A stretch of DNA of 64,000 nucleotides from Clostridiales bacterium CHKCI001 (GCA_900045905.1 FCNS01000004.1:1-64000), one strand, 5' to 3'. Positions 27,270-38,048 are shown, counted from the stretch's first letter. Numbers and translations: made by a program. Notes: generated by a model from the letters alone, not told the origin.

Positions 27270-27860
27270 TTAATCCTTCCTTTCTTTCACATATTTTTGT
27301 CTTGCCTCTGCTGCAATACTATCTACTGATGGATTCATATATTCTTGATAACTTCTTGCAAATGTTGACATCGGTTCTTCCTCAACTGGCACTTTTCCAA
27401 ATTTTACTCCACGAGTTAAAAAACAGTCATGAGAAGTGGATTTTCTCAGAAATAAAATATATTCTTCTCCAATCTTCATCTTTTCGTACCCAGCAATATG
27501 GTAAACTGTGTCACCATCCTGAAACTCATTTTCCCATATTTTTATAATCTGATCTTTTTGAATTTCATTTCCCAACGTATTATAAAATACTTCTTGAATT
27601 TTCACGTCTGACATTGTATATCCATATGCCATACGACCATCTCGTCTCTCTACTACTGGATCATCCTCTCCTTGTTTCTTCACCCATACAATACATTCCG
27701 ATGCATTTTCCAACTCTTCCAACGTCTCGAAACCATCTGTTTTAGCAGGAACATATTCTTCTTTCTTCACGTCCTTTTCCAAATTAAAACTACTCCACAA
27801 GAAAACTCCACTCATAACTACTACCAACAATGCTAAAAAAATCCATACTTTTTTCTTCAT
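27270..27860 (-). CDS. membrane-anchored or secreted protein of unknown function
   Basis: A 196-residue protein with an N-terminal signal or anchor helix (KKKVWIFLALLVVVMSGVFLW) and a polar exported domain. The segment from about residue 45 on (ECIVWVKKQGED, FQDGDTVYHIAGYEKMKIGEEYILFL) has the pattern of a small beta-barrel-like exported domain, but I do not recognise the family. ATG 27860 is chosen over GTG 27872 because AAGGAG overlaps the latter. It lies between the matrixin-like and AraC-type genes. Confidence 0.65.
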   Translation of the reverse strand: MKKKVWIFLALLVVVMSGVFLWSSFNLEKDVKKEEYVPAKTDGFETLEELENASECIVWVKKQGEDDPVVERRDGRMAYGYTMSDVKIQEVFYNTLGNEIQKDQIIKIWENEFQDGDTVYHIAGYEKMKIGEEYILFLRKSTSHDCFLTRGVKFGKVPVEEEPMSTFARSYQEYMNPSVDSIAAEARQKYVKERKD

Positions 27861-27949
27861 CTCGTATCCCACTCCTTCTGCCCATATCTTCCCCTATTAA
27901 GACCAATTTCTTCCTTAATACTATTTACTATTAACAAGCTTACTATGTT

Positions 27950-28456
27950 TTAATACAAAGCTGCTATTCCTCTTTTATCATCTGCCAATGGACAGGCCAG
28001 ATCATTAAAACCATCTTTTCTCATAACAGCTTCTGAATTATACTGGGGCTGACAATGCTCCAACCCTAATATATGTCCTGCTTCATGCACTGCTGTTTCC
28101 TGTTTTCTCACCATACTCAGACTTCTCCATGGTTTATAAAATGCAATCTCTTTCGAGTTAAAATAGGTTACAGCATAAGCATCATTGTCTACATCTAAGT
28201 AAAAATCAATTATCATAGACGCATTTATCGTATTTGATCGAAATATCTTTATTTCTGGACAATGAACTTGCCAGCTAGATATTGCAGAAACAACTGCATC
28301 AATTTCCGTTGGTGTTGCTATCCCATCATTTGTCGGAGCCCAATATGTAACATATTGAGGATTCACCACTCGATGCCCATTCAGTTGATAGGCATTTGCA
28401 GATAAAGAGAACATCATAAAACATAAGAGTAAAATTAGACTTGTTATCCTTTTCAT
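27950..28456 (-). CDS. secreted matrixin-like zinc metalloprotease
   Basis: A 168-residue exported protein: signal peptide MKRITSLILLLCFMMF ending near SANA, then a metzincin-type catalytic domain with the full zinc motif HEAGHILGLEHC and, further on, the short NSEAVM turn where metzincins place the Met-turn. The length suggests a minimal catalytic domain. ATG 28456 is chosen because the frame's upstream 15 codons are polar and AGAGG lies before this ATG. It may act with the anchored protein encoded next in the operon (inference). Confidence 0.8.
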   Translation of the reverse strand: MKRITSLILLLCFMMFSLSANAYQLNGHRVVNPQYVTYWAPTNDGIATPTEIDAVVSAISSWQVHCPEIKIFRSNTINASMIIDFYLDVDNDAYAVTYFNSKEIAFYKPWRSLSMVRKQETAVHEAGHILGLEHCQPQYNSEAVMRKDGFNDLACPLADDKRGIAALY

Positions 28457-28608
28457 TTTTTCACGCACCTCTTTCTTATCCTTTTGTACCGAATGTATCA
28501 TATTTTAGAAAATCCTACAAGAAATTAGAAATGACCTGTCATTAATTCGTGATAATTGGTATCTTGGGCTAGAATATTTCTAGTTATATGCAAATCTTTT
28601 CATATTAA

Positions 28609-28652
28609 AAAGACTACCATACAGGATAGAATTTTCCCATACAGTAGTCTTT
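28609..28652 (-). terminator. terminator hairpin
   Basis: AAAGACTAC pairs with GTAGTCTTT. On the minus strand the stem is followed by TTTT, so it looks like the terminator of the decayed Rpn gene upstream. Confidence 0.6.
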
Positions 28653-28713
28653 CTCTATTATTTATGAAATCAATTGCAGTATCTTAAAATTCAAGTATCA
28701 TTCTTTCTTTATT

Positions 28714-29010
28714 TTACGGTAACTGGTCGTTCTGCAATCCATTTCTTTACCGTTTCTAAATTAACCTTTACCGCTCTCGCAATTTTATCACAAGAAAGTC
28801 CCATATCCACAAGTTCATAAGTCGTTTCTTTTGCCTTTTTCATTTCTCCCTCTACTAAACCTTCTGCTTTTTTTCATCTCCATACCGTTCCACTGCATAT
28901 TCCTGATCAAACAATGTCATCATAATATCCCCAACCTCCTTCTTTCGGTTTTCTAAATATTCTTTCAACACGTTCCTACTTCCATCTTTCCTTGCAAGCA
29001 AATGTACTAA
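28714..29010 (-). pseudogene. remnant of an Rpn/PD-(D/E)XK transposase-like nuclease
   Basis: The C-terminal part of a Rpn-family (recombination-promoting nuclease) gene is readable in two frames. The first gives VHLLARKDGSRNVLK, EYLENRKKEVGDIMM and TLFDQEYAVERYG. After a frameshift in the poly-A tract near 28870 the second gives EGLVEGEMKKAKETTY and IARAVKVNLETVKKWI to a stop at 28714. A stop codon at 29011-29013 precedes the first part, and the nuclease core is absent. The gene is therefore both 5'-truncated and frameshifted. Confidence 0.72.
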
Positions 29011-29151
29011 TTATTCACAAAGATTTGATTTTTCAGAATATTCGCCAAGTTTTTATACTCAACTTATTATTTTATAGAGTAAAATAATACCACTTCTCAT
29101 ATTAAAAGCACAAAAACACATCTTTTAAATTCTAATATATATGAATATCAA

Positions 29152-29184
29152 AAGGGAACCTGCTATTTCTAAACAGATTCCCTT
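29152..29184 (-). terminator. terminator of the giant surface protein gene
   Basis: AAGGGAAcCTG pairs with CAGaTTCCCTT. On the minus strand it is followed by a T-run. It lies about 65 bp beyond the stop codon. Confidence 0.65.
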
Positions 29185-29250
29185 ATATACTATGATGAAT
29201 AAATACCACCTTTTTACTTACTTATATAAGTAATGGATTTTTCTTTCTTC

Positions 29251-32200
29251 TCACTTTTTGGCAAGACGAATCTCAATTCCTTCTAAGCGTAAGCTCTTCC
29301 CACTTGTTCCTGACATTGCTCCATCTTTTACCCATTTCTGCCATCCTTCATTTTGTACATGTGTACGATATTCAATACTATATTTCTGAGCAATTTCTCC
29401 AGTCAGGCGAATCTTGATTCCTTCCAGTCGTAACCCTTTACCACTTGTTCCAGACATCACTCCATCTGATACATATGACTGCCAACCAATATTTTGTACA
29501 TGCGTTGAATATTCCACCCTTCCTTTTAATCCATCTCCATTCAAACGGATTTTTATTCCTTCTAAACGTAAGCCTCTTCCTTTCGTTCCTGCCATTGTTC
29601 CATCTTGTACTTCTGATTGCCAGCCAATATTTTGTACATGTGTTGTGTAAATAACACTTGGATTCGAAACTTTTACAGGTACATTTGTCATATAAGGATG
29701 ATCGGTACTACCAGGTGCTGCTCCCCCTTTTTCTACTAAACGAATTTCAATTCCTTCCAGTCGCTTGGAAAGTCCTTGGCTTCCAGATTTACCATCATTC
29801 ATTGTCCATCCTAGCCATCCATAATCTTGAATATGAGTTCGATAATATACATTATATTTCTTTGAAACATCTCCAGTCAAACGCACCTGAATGGCTTCCA
29901 ACCGTAAACTCTTACCTTTTGTTCCTGCCATTGCTCCATCTGCTACATAATCTTGCCAACCGACATTTTGTACATGAGTACGGTATTCCACACTTCCGCC
30001 AGTCTTATTATTATCCAGATGAATTTCAATTTCTTCTAAGCGAAGTCCTTTTCCTTTACTTCCAGACATTACTCCATCCGATACGAAATTCTGCCAGCCA
30101 ATATTTTGCACATGAGTACGATAAGAAATAGAAAGAGGTTTCTCTATCTCTGGTTTCTTTGTAACAACAACATCACAGATTGCAGACTTTTCTCCTATTT
30201 TCGCAGTAACCGTAGCTGTTCCTTCCTTTACTCCTGTAATAACTCCATCTTTTACCATTACAGTTGATTCATCACTACTTGTCCAAGTAATTGTTTTGTC
30301 TTCTGTGGTATTCTCTGGTGTAATACTAACTGTCAATGTCTCACTTCCACCTTCTTCTAATTGCAAACTTGTTCGACTCAAGCTAATTTTAGTAATTGGA
30401 ATTTGTTTCTTAGAGACTATCACTTTACAGCTATCCGATTTTTCTCCCACTTGAGCTGTAATTATAGCTGTTCCTTCCTTTACTCCTGTAACAACTCCAT
30501 CTTTTACTATTGCAATTGACTCATCACTACTTGTCCAATTAACTGCTTTATCCTCAGTTGTATTTTCTGGATCAATATCTACAATTAATGCTTCACTCTG
30601 TCCTTCTAGTAAACTAAGCTCCAATTTACCTAAACTAATATCTATGATTGGGATTTTATCTGTTACCGTTACGTTACAACTATCTATTTTATCTCCTACT
30701 TGAGCTGTAATTGTAACTCTTCCTTCTTTTAGTGCTGTAATATTTCCATTTTTGTCAACTCTTACTGTAGAATCGTCCGATGATGACCATGTTATTACTT
30801 TATTTGTTGCTGCATATGGATAAATATATGCTGAAATCCACTTTGTTTCACCTACATTCAACATATATTCATTTTCTTTCATTTCTACAACTCTTACTTC
30901 AATTGGATCTACGGAAGTGTCAATTGAAAAAGAGACATTTTCAAATTCACTTGTATCTACCAGTTTATTATTCGAGAAATCCACTTCTCTTAAGTTATGT
31001 AATTCTTTAATAAATGATGCTTTTGTAAATTCATTTAATGAAAGATCTAAAATCCTTAATTCTTTTAATGTTTTTAAAACATCCGCTGTACTATCTGTTA
31101 AATCGCACCCTCTCAAGTAAAGTGATTGTAAAACTATCTTTTTATTTAATCCATCAATTTCATTTAGTCTATTATAATCCAATGATAGATATGTTAATTT
31201 ATCACAGTTCTTAAGAAATACCGTTGAAGTTAACTGATTTTCACTTAAGTCCAAATAAGTTAAATTTATACACTTACTTAAAGATTTTACTGCATCATTT
31301 TTCAATTCATTTGCTGATAAATCCAAGTATTCCAAGCTTTCAGCTTTTTCTAATACCGAAAGTTCTGTCAGCTGATTATTCTCAACATTTACTCTTTTTA
31401 AATTTTCTACAGAAATTCCTTGTAACGAATCCAAATTATTATATCCAAATTGTATTATTTGTAAATTATTTGAATTTAACCCTTTTAAACTGGTAAGTTC
31501 ACAATGTTCCATATATAAAATTTCCAAATTTATTAATTCACTGATAAATTCTAAATTCGTACTATTTATTGATATATTTGAAATATTTAAACTTTTCAGT
31601 GCTTTTAAAGAATTAAATCCATCTAAATTAATAAGTGGATTGTTAGAAATATCCAAAATAGTTAGCTTTGATAATTGGTTTAAAGCGTTAATATCTGTAA
31701 TATTATTACTAGATATATATAATGTTTTCAAGGACGTAATATTTCCTAACGCTGTCGCATCACTCAATATATTCGCACTAATATTTAGTGTTGACAATTT
31801 CTTTAACTTAGCAAGTGGAGAAGCATCAGAAATATAGTTATAACTTACATCTAATTCACGTAAATTAATAAATTTTTCAATACCATTAATACTATTTAAG
31901 TATTTACCAGATAAATTTAACTTTGTAATTTTATTTACAATAGAATCCGTTAATCTATCTGTCGTACTCATACCTAACTCTTCTATTATAGCTTTCTCCA
32001 ATTCCTCATTTTCCAAATCAACAACTGGATCATTTCGTATTTCTGCAACTGATACATTCGTAGATTCCACACTTTCTTCTATTGGAAATAATTCAGTTTT
32101 AAATAAATTATTTACTGACATTTTTTCTGGTGTAACATTAGATGAAACAACATCTAAATTAGTATCGCTCCTTAATAAAGAACTTTTTTTATTTGGTTCT

Positions 32201-35200
32201 AATATTTCTACAATTTCAATAACATCACTAGGTGAAGCTTCACCTTTAATCGCTATATTAAGTAAATTTTTTACGGTCTCTGCATATTTACGTGGTGCAC
32301 TTGGAAACATTTCCTTGTAGTTATCCCAACATTCTTCTGCAAGATATACTGCCATTTGCCTCTTAAAAGTAGTGATACTAGTATGAGTTAACATACCTAT
32401 CATTTCGTTTTGGATTCCCAAATCTTTACTTGAATAGAATATCGTATGAAATGCCCCATACTGTCCAGCTTGCATTCCTTCCGCATACACTGTGATGTCT
32501 ATTTTCTTTCCATTTCGATTTTTAATTTTCATAGAAAATCCACGTCTATCAGGTATGATACTTTCAAATTCATTTTCTATAAATGGTGATGTTTCAGTTA
32601 CAAACCAATCAATTAGCACTTTTTCAAATGCCTTATAATTCTCCCTTCCCAACTCTCTATTAAGAGTGTTACTAAGAATCGCAACTTGTATATCTGTATC
32701 ATACGCTTTCATCAACCCTGTTTCCCATGTTCTTTGTGGATCTAAATCTTTAAAATCTCGTCCAATGGTAAAATTACTAGTATTTACTGTAATAGTTCCA
32801 AATTTGCCCTTAATATGTTCTTTTATTTCATTCGCATCAAAAACTAGTGACAATTTATTATTAATATATAAATTGTTAAAGTGAGACTCCCAACTCCATA
32901 TCCATCCAAACTTAATCTCATATCCATCTTTATACATAATTGTACTATGTTGTCCACTTGCTTGAAAATTTTTTACATGAGATTTTTGTTGAAAAAGACC
33001 ACCAATCCAGAGTTCTCCTCCTTCTAATTTACTAGTATTTCCAGATGATATTACAAAATTCTTTTCAACAATTGCTTTACCATTATTCTGGATAAATTCT
33101 CCATCCGTTATTTCCATATCACAAGTTTTTATCTCTCCTTCATGAAAAATAAGAGTTCCCCCCTTTATATTAATTTTTTCCATCACCCTCATTTTTCCTT
33201 GTACATAAACACGTCCTATATCAAAAAACCATTTTCTTATATTTAAATTTTTTTGAATATTTAATTCCCTACCTACCCATACACTACCTCCAGAATCAAC
33301 ATCCATTTCATTTGTTGCAACAATCCCACTTATATGTAATTCACCCTTATCTTTTACAATAATTTTTCCATTTACATCGACATTCCCTTTAATATCTAAA
33401 TTTACTCCACTCCCAATTATCAGATCTCCATTAATTGTCGTATCTCCATTGTAAATCTGTTGTCTATCATTACTAGAAATTTGAGTTAAATCACTGATTA
33501 CTATATTATCGCCCCAAAAACTTTCTCCAACTTTTGAAATCATAATATTTTGATTTTCATTTACAGTATTTCCCTTATCATCCCGTACTTTATATTCAAT
33601 CGTTTTAATAGTAGTTTCTGGTTTCAGTCCATATAAATAAATTGGAACATTTTGATTTATTGCAACAGTGCTTCCCACTTCTAATGGATTATATACTAAA
33701 TCACGTGTTCGTTCTTCCTCATCTTTTGAAAAACTAAATCCCTCTGGAAGTGTCATTGTTACTGTAATCCAATCTGATTTTGCATTCTCAAGCTCTTGAT
33801 CTGTCCAGGTTAACCGTGCAATCATACTTCCATTTCTTAAAATAGTCTTATTAAAAATCTGCTCATCAAAAAACTTGTTATCTTCATATTTAAGAATAAT
33901 ATTTGGAGTACTCAAGGTAAGATTACATTTTCGTTTCGAGATACTATCTGCTATTTCTCCAAATTCAAACTCTAAATCTTCTACATTTTCTACATTAAAA
34001 TATCCTGCATTTTGAATATCATTCATTAACCTTTGTCCAAATGTTAATTCATTTCCACTTAATCCATAAAAAAATCCAAGTGTATATATACTATATTTCC
34101 GTTTAAGTTCTTCCGCTTTATTATAAACTGCATTAGCACGAAGATATTCACTACTATCTTCAGCTGTATAAGGACCACTAAAATGGTCTTGAATTCCATT
34201 TACTGGTATACCATCAGAAAGCAACACAATATTTTTTGATGCCTCTTCTAATACTTGATCACTACTAAGCATTTTATCAGCTTCTTCCAAAGCACTATGT
34301 ATATCAGTTCCTCCACTTATAGATAAACTGTCAATTTTTGATATTAATAATTCTAAATCACTCGTGTATTCACAGACTACTGATACATTATCACTATAGC
34401 CAATAACAGAAATATAATTTATGTCTCCTATTCCCATCATAGACGTACAAAATTTCTTTGCAGCTTCTTTAGCAACGGCCAATGGTGTACCACTCATACT
34501 CCCTGAGCAATCTAAAAGCAATACTGTATATCTGTCTCCATCCTTTGTCCATTTTACCCAGTTAACGTTACCCCCATAATTTTGTAGAATTTCATCTGTC
34601 CAAGTATTATTGCTAGCACGATAATAAATTGTCGCAGTGGCATCTGTAAATACATTAGTATCAGAACTTTCATCACCAAAAGTTGGGGCATTTCCTCTAA
34701 AATAAATCTCTATATTTTCACATGAATTAAATGCATTTTCACTAATTTTTTTTACACTATTTGAAATATAAAGTTGTTCTAATTTAACACAAGCTGCAAA
34801 ACTATAAGCCCCAATGTTAACTGTTGTATCTGGGACATTATATGTTCCACTTCTTCCAGCTGGATAAGAAATTAATTCGCTCTGATCTTTATTAAATAAT
34901 ACTCCATTATTAGACAAATAATTTTTATTTTTTTCATCAACTATTATATTTTCTAAATTTGCACAGAAAGCAAATGCTTCTGAATCAATAACAGTTACAC
35001 TCTCTGGAATCATAACATCAACCAAATTGTTACACTCACTAAAAGCATTCTTTCCGATTTTAGTTACACCATTTTCGATAACTACTTCTTTAATAGAATT
35101 ACGTTTAGAGTACCATGGGGTCTCTGTAGCAATAGAATAATCTTCCATTTCTCCAGTACCACTAATCAGTAATTTTCCATTATCATCCAATGACCAAATT

Positions 35201-35388
35201 AAATTTTCTCCACAATTTTCAAAGTTATCATTATTCACAACTTCTTCATTTTGCCCACTTATACTTTCTTCATTCACCTCTAGAACATTCGTAGTTTCTA
35301 CACTCATTGCTAATGTTTCTGCTGGAATTAAATCCAATAACATGAATACCACTAAAATTAATGCTACAGTTCTTTTTCCTTTCTTCAT
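29251..35388 (-). CDS. giant surface protein: BspA-type LRR, VWA, LRR, three Ig-like, six ChW repeats
   Basis: About 2045 residues. Order from the N-terminus: signal peptide (MKKGKRTVALILVVFMLL, cut near TLA); BspA-type leucine-rich repeats (about 80-240); a von Willebrand A domain with an intact MIDAS (LLLDCSGSMSG, GGTDIHSAL, LLSDGIPV; about 285-490); a beta-strand-rich region without a known domain (about 640-1080); internalin-like LRRs (about 1130-1420); three bacterial Ig-like group 2 domains (about 1470-1720, each with ITAQVG or VTAKIG); and six ChW repeats. It has no LPXTG, so wall attachment may rest on ChW. ATG 35388 follows AGGAGG. Adhesion is inferred from domain content. Confidence 0.9.
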   Translation of the reverse strand: MKKGKRTVALILVVFMLLDLIPAETLAMSVETTNVLEVNEESISGQNEEVVNNDNFENCGENLIWSLDDNGKLLISGTGEMEDYSIATETPWYSKRNSIKEVVIENGVTKIGKNAFSECNNLVDVMIPESVTVIDSEAFAFCANLENIIVDEKNKNYLSNNGVLFNKDQSELISYPAGRSGTYNVPDTTVNIGAYSFAACVKLEQLYISNSVKKISENAFNSCENIEIYFRGNAPTFGDESSDTNVFTDATATIYYRASNNTWTDEILQNYGGNVNWVKWTKDGDRYTVLLLDCSGSMSGTPLAVAKEAAKKFCTSMMGIGDINYISVIGYSDNVSVVCEYTSDLELLISKIDSLSISGGTDIHSALEEADKMLSSDQVLEEASKNIVLLSDGIPVNGIQDHFSGPYTAEDSSEYLRANAVYNKAEELKRKYSIYTLGFFYGLSGNELTFGQRLMNDIQNAGYFNVENVEDLEFEFGEIADSISKRKCNLTLSTPNIILKYEDNKFFDEQIFNKTILRNGSMIARLTWTDQELENAKSDWITVTMTLPEGFSFSKDEEERTRDLVYNPLEVGSTVAINQNVPIYLYGLKPETTIKTIEYKVRDDKGNTVNENQNIMISKVGESFWGDNIVISDLTQISSNDRQQIYNGDTTINGDLIIGSGVNLDIKGNVDVNGKIIVKDKGELHISGIVATNEMDVDSGGSVWVGRELNIQKNLNIRKWFFDIGRVYVQGKMRVMEKINIKGGTLIFHEGEIKTCDMEITDGEFIQNNGKAIVEKNFVISSGNTSKLEGGELWIGGLFQQKSHVKNFQASGQHSTIMYKDGYEIKFGWIWSWESHFNNLYINNKLSLVFDANEIKEHIKGKFGTITVNTSNFTIGRDFKDLDPQRTWETGLMKAYDTDIQVAILSNTLNRELGRENYKAFEKVLIDWFVTETSPFIENEFESIIPDRRGFSMKIKNRNGKKIDITVYAEGMQAGQYGAFHTIFYSSKDLGIQNEMIGMLTHTSITTFKRQMAVYLAEECWDNYKEMFPSAPRKYAETVKNLLNIAIKGEASPSDVIEIVEILEPNKKSSLLRSDTNLDVVSSNVTPEKMSVNNLFKTELFPIEESVESTNVSVAEIRNDPVVDLENEELEKAIIEELGMSTTDRLTDSIVNKITKLNLSGKYLNSINGIEKFINLRELDVSYNYISDASPLAKLKKLSTLNISANILSDATALGNITSLKTLYISSNNITDINALNQLSKLTILDISNNPLINLDGFNSLKALKSLNISNISINSTNLEFISELINLEILYMEHCELTSLKGLNSNNLQIIQFGYNNLDSLQGISVENLKRVNVENNQLTELSVLEKAESLEYLDLSANELKNDAVKSLSKCINLTYLDLSENQLTSTVFLKNCDKLTYLSLDYNRLNEIDGLNKKIVLQSLYLRGCDLTDSTADVLKTLKELRILDLSLNEFTKASFIKELHNLREVDFSNNKLVDTSEFENVSFSIDTSVDPIEVRVVEMKENEYMLNVGETKWISAYIYPYAATNKVITWSSSDDSTVRVDKNGNITALKEGRVTITAQVGDKIDSCNVTVTDKIPIIDISLGKLELSLLEGQSEALIVDIDPENTTEDKAVNWTSSDESIAIVKDGVVTGVKEGTAIITAQVGEKSDSCKVIVSKKQIPITKISLSRTSLQLEEGGSETLTVSITPENTTEDKTITWTSSDESTVMVKDGVITGVKEGTATVTAKIGEKSAICDVVVTKKPEIEKPLSISYRTHVQNIGWQNFVSDGVMSGSKGKGLRLEEIEIHLDNNKTGGSVEYRTHVQNVGWQDYVADGAMAGTKGKSLRLEAIQVRLTGDVSKKYNVYYRTHIQDYGWLGWTMNDGKSGSQGLSKRLEGIEIRLVEKGGAAPGSTDHPYMTNVPVKVSNPSVIYTTHVQNIGWQSEVQDGTMAGTKGRGLRLEGIKIRLNGDGLKGRVEYSTHVQNIGWQSYVSDGVMSGTSGKGLRLEGIKIRLTGEIAQKYSIEYRTHVQNEGWQKWVKDGAMSGTSGKSLRLEGIEIRLAKK

Positions 35389-35898
35389 ACTGAACCTCCT
35401 GCTTACCATTTTATTTTTCTAATCTTTTTTCTCTCTAACTTTTTCTTATTTCCTCCTTTTTCCTATTTTTACGTTATTTTCTTTCCATTATATTACTTTT
35501 TACCTTTATTTCTTTTCTTCTACGGAAAGTTTTTGTATTTTTTAACTTTTTTCTTTATTTTCGTGTTGCTATCCGTCCATTTTTGCACAAAAATGCATTA
35601 TACTTTCATATATTTTTATACTATATTATATCTTTCTATATACTGTATGAGAGAAATTGAATATAGAACGGGAAGTACTTCACTTTAAGTGTGTAGATTA
35701 CTAAGCATTTGAACAGAAATATCCTTGTCAGTAGAGATTAGAAATAATCTAAAATATCAAAATGAGATTACTTATCGTTTATTAAATATCTGATTTCTTA
35801 TTTACTAACTGCAAAAAAGCCTACCCAGATTATTTGATCTGAATAGGCTTTTCCTTTTTTTATTATTGTAATATTTTTTCAACATCCATCCAAGTTTT
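35389..35898. other. gene-free region upstream of the giant surface protein
   Basis: AT-rich and about 0.5 kb long. I see no ORF. It must hold the promoter of the surface protein gene, but no clear -35/-10 pair stands out. The P-type ATPase terminator lies at its right end. Confidence 0.4.
35814..35852 (-). terminator. terminator of the P-type ATPase operon
   Basis: AAAAAGCCTAcccAGAT pairs with ATCTgaaTAGGCTTTT around a short loop, with a T-run on the minus strand side as well. It lies shortly after the ATPase stop codon. Confidence 0.75.
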
Positions 35899-37977
35899 TT
35901 ATTGTTCTAATAAGTTTTCCATATTTCTTAGGCTGATTGCCAATGTGGATGTATTGTGCAGTAATGCGGATGTGGTTGGCTGTATGATTCCTCCAACGCC
36001 TAGCGCAATCAATCCTGCATTGATTCCTACGATTGTACGGTAGTTTTTCTGAATTCGTTTCATTAGCTCGTTGCTTAATTTTTTTAAGGTTACGATCTCG
36101 TTTAAGTCATCGGCTGCGATTGTAATATCGGCAATTTCCCTGGCAATTTCTGCTCCATCGCTAATTGCGATTCCGACATTTGCGGCGGAAAGGGCTGGGG
36201 AGTCATTGATTCCATCTCCCACCATGATTACCGTATTACCGTTTACTTTTTGTTTTTCAATATAACTTGCTTTATCTTCTGGAAGGACTTCGGAATAATA
36301 TTCGTCAACCCCAACTCGTTTTGCAATTGCGGATGCAGTTCGTTCGCTGTCTCCTGTCATCATGACTACTTTTTTTATTCCAACTTTTTTCAGAGCTTTA
36401 ATTGCATCTGCGGCTTCTTCTCGAAGCGGATCTTCAATACAAATAACCGCTTCCAATTTATTATCGATTGCCATATAAAGATGAGAATATTCGGTAGGAA
36501 GATGTTCAAAGCGATCTTGATATTCTGGACGAATGGTGCAACCCTCATCTTCAAATACAAAGTGGTAACTTCCAATTACAACTCTTCGATCTTCGATGTA
36601 GGAGGAAATACCATGTGCCACAATATAATTTACTTTGGAATGCATTTCTTCATGTGCCAATCCTTGCTGCTTTGCTGCCACAACGACTGCCTTTGCCATC
36701 GAATGTGGAAAATGTTCTTCCAGACAAGCCGCAATCCGAAGCATTTCTTCTTTTGTGCCTCCGTTAAAGGTGATAACATCTTTTACGGTTGGTCTTGCTT
36801 TTGTTAAGGTTCCAGTTTTATCAAATACAATCGTAGTGGCTTCTGCCATTGCTTCCATATATTTTCCGCCCTTTACCGTAATATGACGAGCATTTGCTTC
36901 TCGAATTGCAGATAAAACGGCAATCGGGATTGCTAATTTTAAAGCACAGGAGAAATCTACCATAAGAACTGCCAAGGCTTTGGTCGTATTTTTTGTAATA
37001 GCCCATGTGATTACAGTACCTGCCAATGTGTACGGTACGAGTTTATCTGCCAGATTTTCTGCTTTACTTTCTACACCAGACTTGAGCTTTTCGGACTCTT
37101 CGATCATTGTAACAATTTTCTCAAATCGGGTAGAGCCAGAAGTTGCCTTTACCTGAATCGTTAACTCTCCTTCTTCTACTACTGTACCAGCATATACATA
37201 TTTATCAACCTCTTTGCGAACAGGTAAAGATTCCCCCGTCAGAGATGCTTGGTTGACCATGGCTTCTCCTTCGGTTACAATTCCATCAAATGGGATAACA
37301 GTTCCCATATGAACAATGACTTGATCTCCAGGACAAATTTCAGAAGCAGCCACCAATACTTCCTGATCATCTTTCTTTAACCAGACTTTTTTAATATTTA
37401 AAGACATACTTCTTGCCAGATCACCTACCGATTTTTTATGTGTCCATTGCTCTAATATTTCTCCAATTCCAAGTAAGAACATAACCGAGCTTGCTGTATT
37501 AAAATCTCTGCGTAAGATGGAAACCCCAATTGCTGTTGCATCCAGAACCTCTACTTCTAATTTGCCTTTGGCAAGACTTTTTATTCCCTTCCAAAAATAT
37601 CGCAAGGAACAAAATCCTGCATAAACGGCTCTTACTGGATATGGAACAAAAAGTTTGCTTCCTATACGGAACAATACTTTCTGAACTAGTTTTCTTTGAT
37701 AAGTTGCATTTAATTCTCTGCCTGAGTTTTCCAAAAGCCCTTCTGGCACTTCTACGTCCTCATAGTGAAATTGTTTCAGTGCAGTGAGAATCTGCTCCCT
37801 ATTTCCTGAATAGAGAATCGTTGCATCTGCTGTTCTTTCATACACTTTTGCATCGATTACTCCAGTAAGACTTTGTAAATAATATAGTAATGTATCTGCT
37901 TGCTTATAGGACATTCTGCTTTGTACCATATGCAGACGAATACGTCCTTTTAATTCATGTTTGATAATAAATTTCAC
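35899..37977 (-). CDS. heavy-metal P1B-type ATPase with SCALK membrane motif
   Basis: A 692-residue membrane ATPase. An N-terminal ferredoxin-like metal-binding-type domain lacks the CxxC motif (KGRIRLHMVQSRMSYKQ). Then come the actuator TGES loop (SLTGESLPV), a membrane metal-site helix VDFSCALKLAIPI where classical Cu/Zn pumps have CPC, the phosphorylation site DKTGTLTKA, and the hinge GDGINDSPAL. Relatives with SCALK-type sites are linked to Mn, Fe or Zn efflux; the metal here is not known. GTG 37977 has GGAG six bases upstream; TTG 37989 also fits the frame. It is last in a module with DUF6110, Fur-like and FeoA genes. Confidence 0.9.
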   Translation of the reverse strand: MKFIIKHELKGRIRLHMVQSRMSYKQADTLLYYLQSLTGVIDAKVYERTADATILYSGNREQILTALKQFHYEDVEVPEGLLENSGRELNATYQRKLVQKVLFRIGSKLFVPYPVRAVYAGFCSLRYFWKGIKSLAKGKLEVEVLDATAIGVSILRRDFNTASSVMFLLGIGEILEQWTHKKSVGDLARSMSLNIKKVWLKKDDQEVLVAASEICPGDQVIVHMGTVIPFDGIVTEGEAMVNQASLTGESLPVRKEVDKYVYAGTVVEEGELTIQVKATSGSTRFEKIVTMIEESEKLKSGVESKAENLADKLVPYTLAGTVITWAITKNTTKALAVLMVDFSCALKLAIPIAVLSAIREANARHITVKGGKYMEAMAEATTIVFDKTGTLTKARPTVKDVITFNGGTKEEMLRIAACLEEHFPHSMAKAVVVAAKQQGLAHEEMHSKVNYIVAHGISSYIEDRRVVIGSYHFVFEDEGCTIRPEYQDRFEHLPTEYSHLYMAIDNKLEAVICIEDPLREEAADAIKALKKVGIKKVVMMTGDSERTASAIAKRVGVDEYYSEVLPEDKASYIEKQKVNGNTVIMVGDGINDSPALSAANVGIAISDGAEIAREIADITIAADDLNEIVTLKKLSNELMKRIQKNYRTIVGINAGLIALGVGGIIQPTTSALLHNTSTLAISLRNMENLLEQ

Positions 37978-38048
37978 TTCTATCTCCAATCCTTTCCATA
38001 TGGAAAAACGGAGCTGTCAACCAGCCCCGCCTGTTATGTACTTGTCTA

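Noticed and set aside
29414-32884. Plus-strand frames across the giant surface protein
   Set aside because: They mirror the repetitive ChW, Ig-like and LRR coding sequence and have no independent support.
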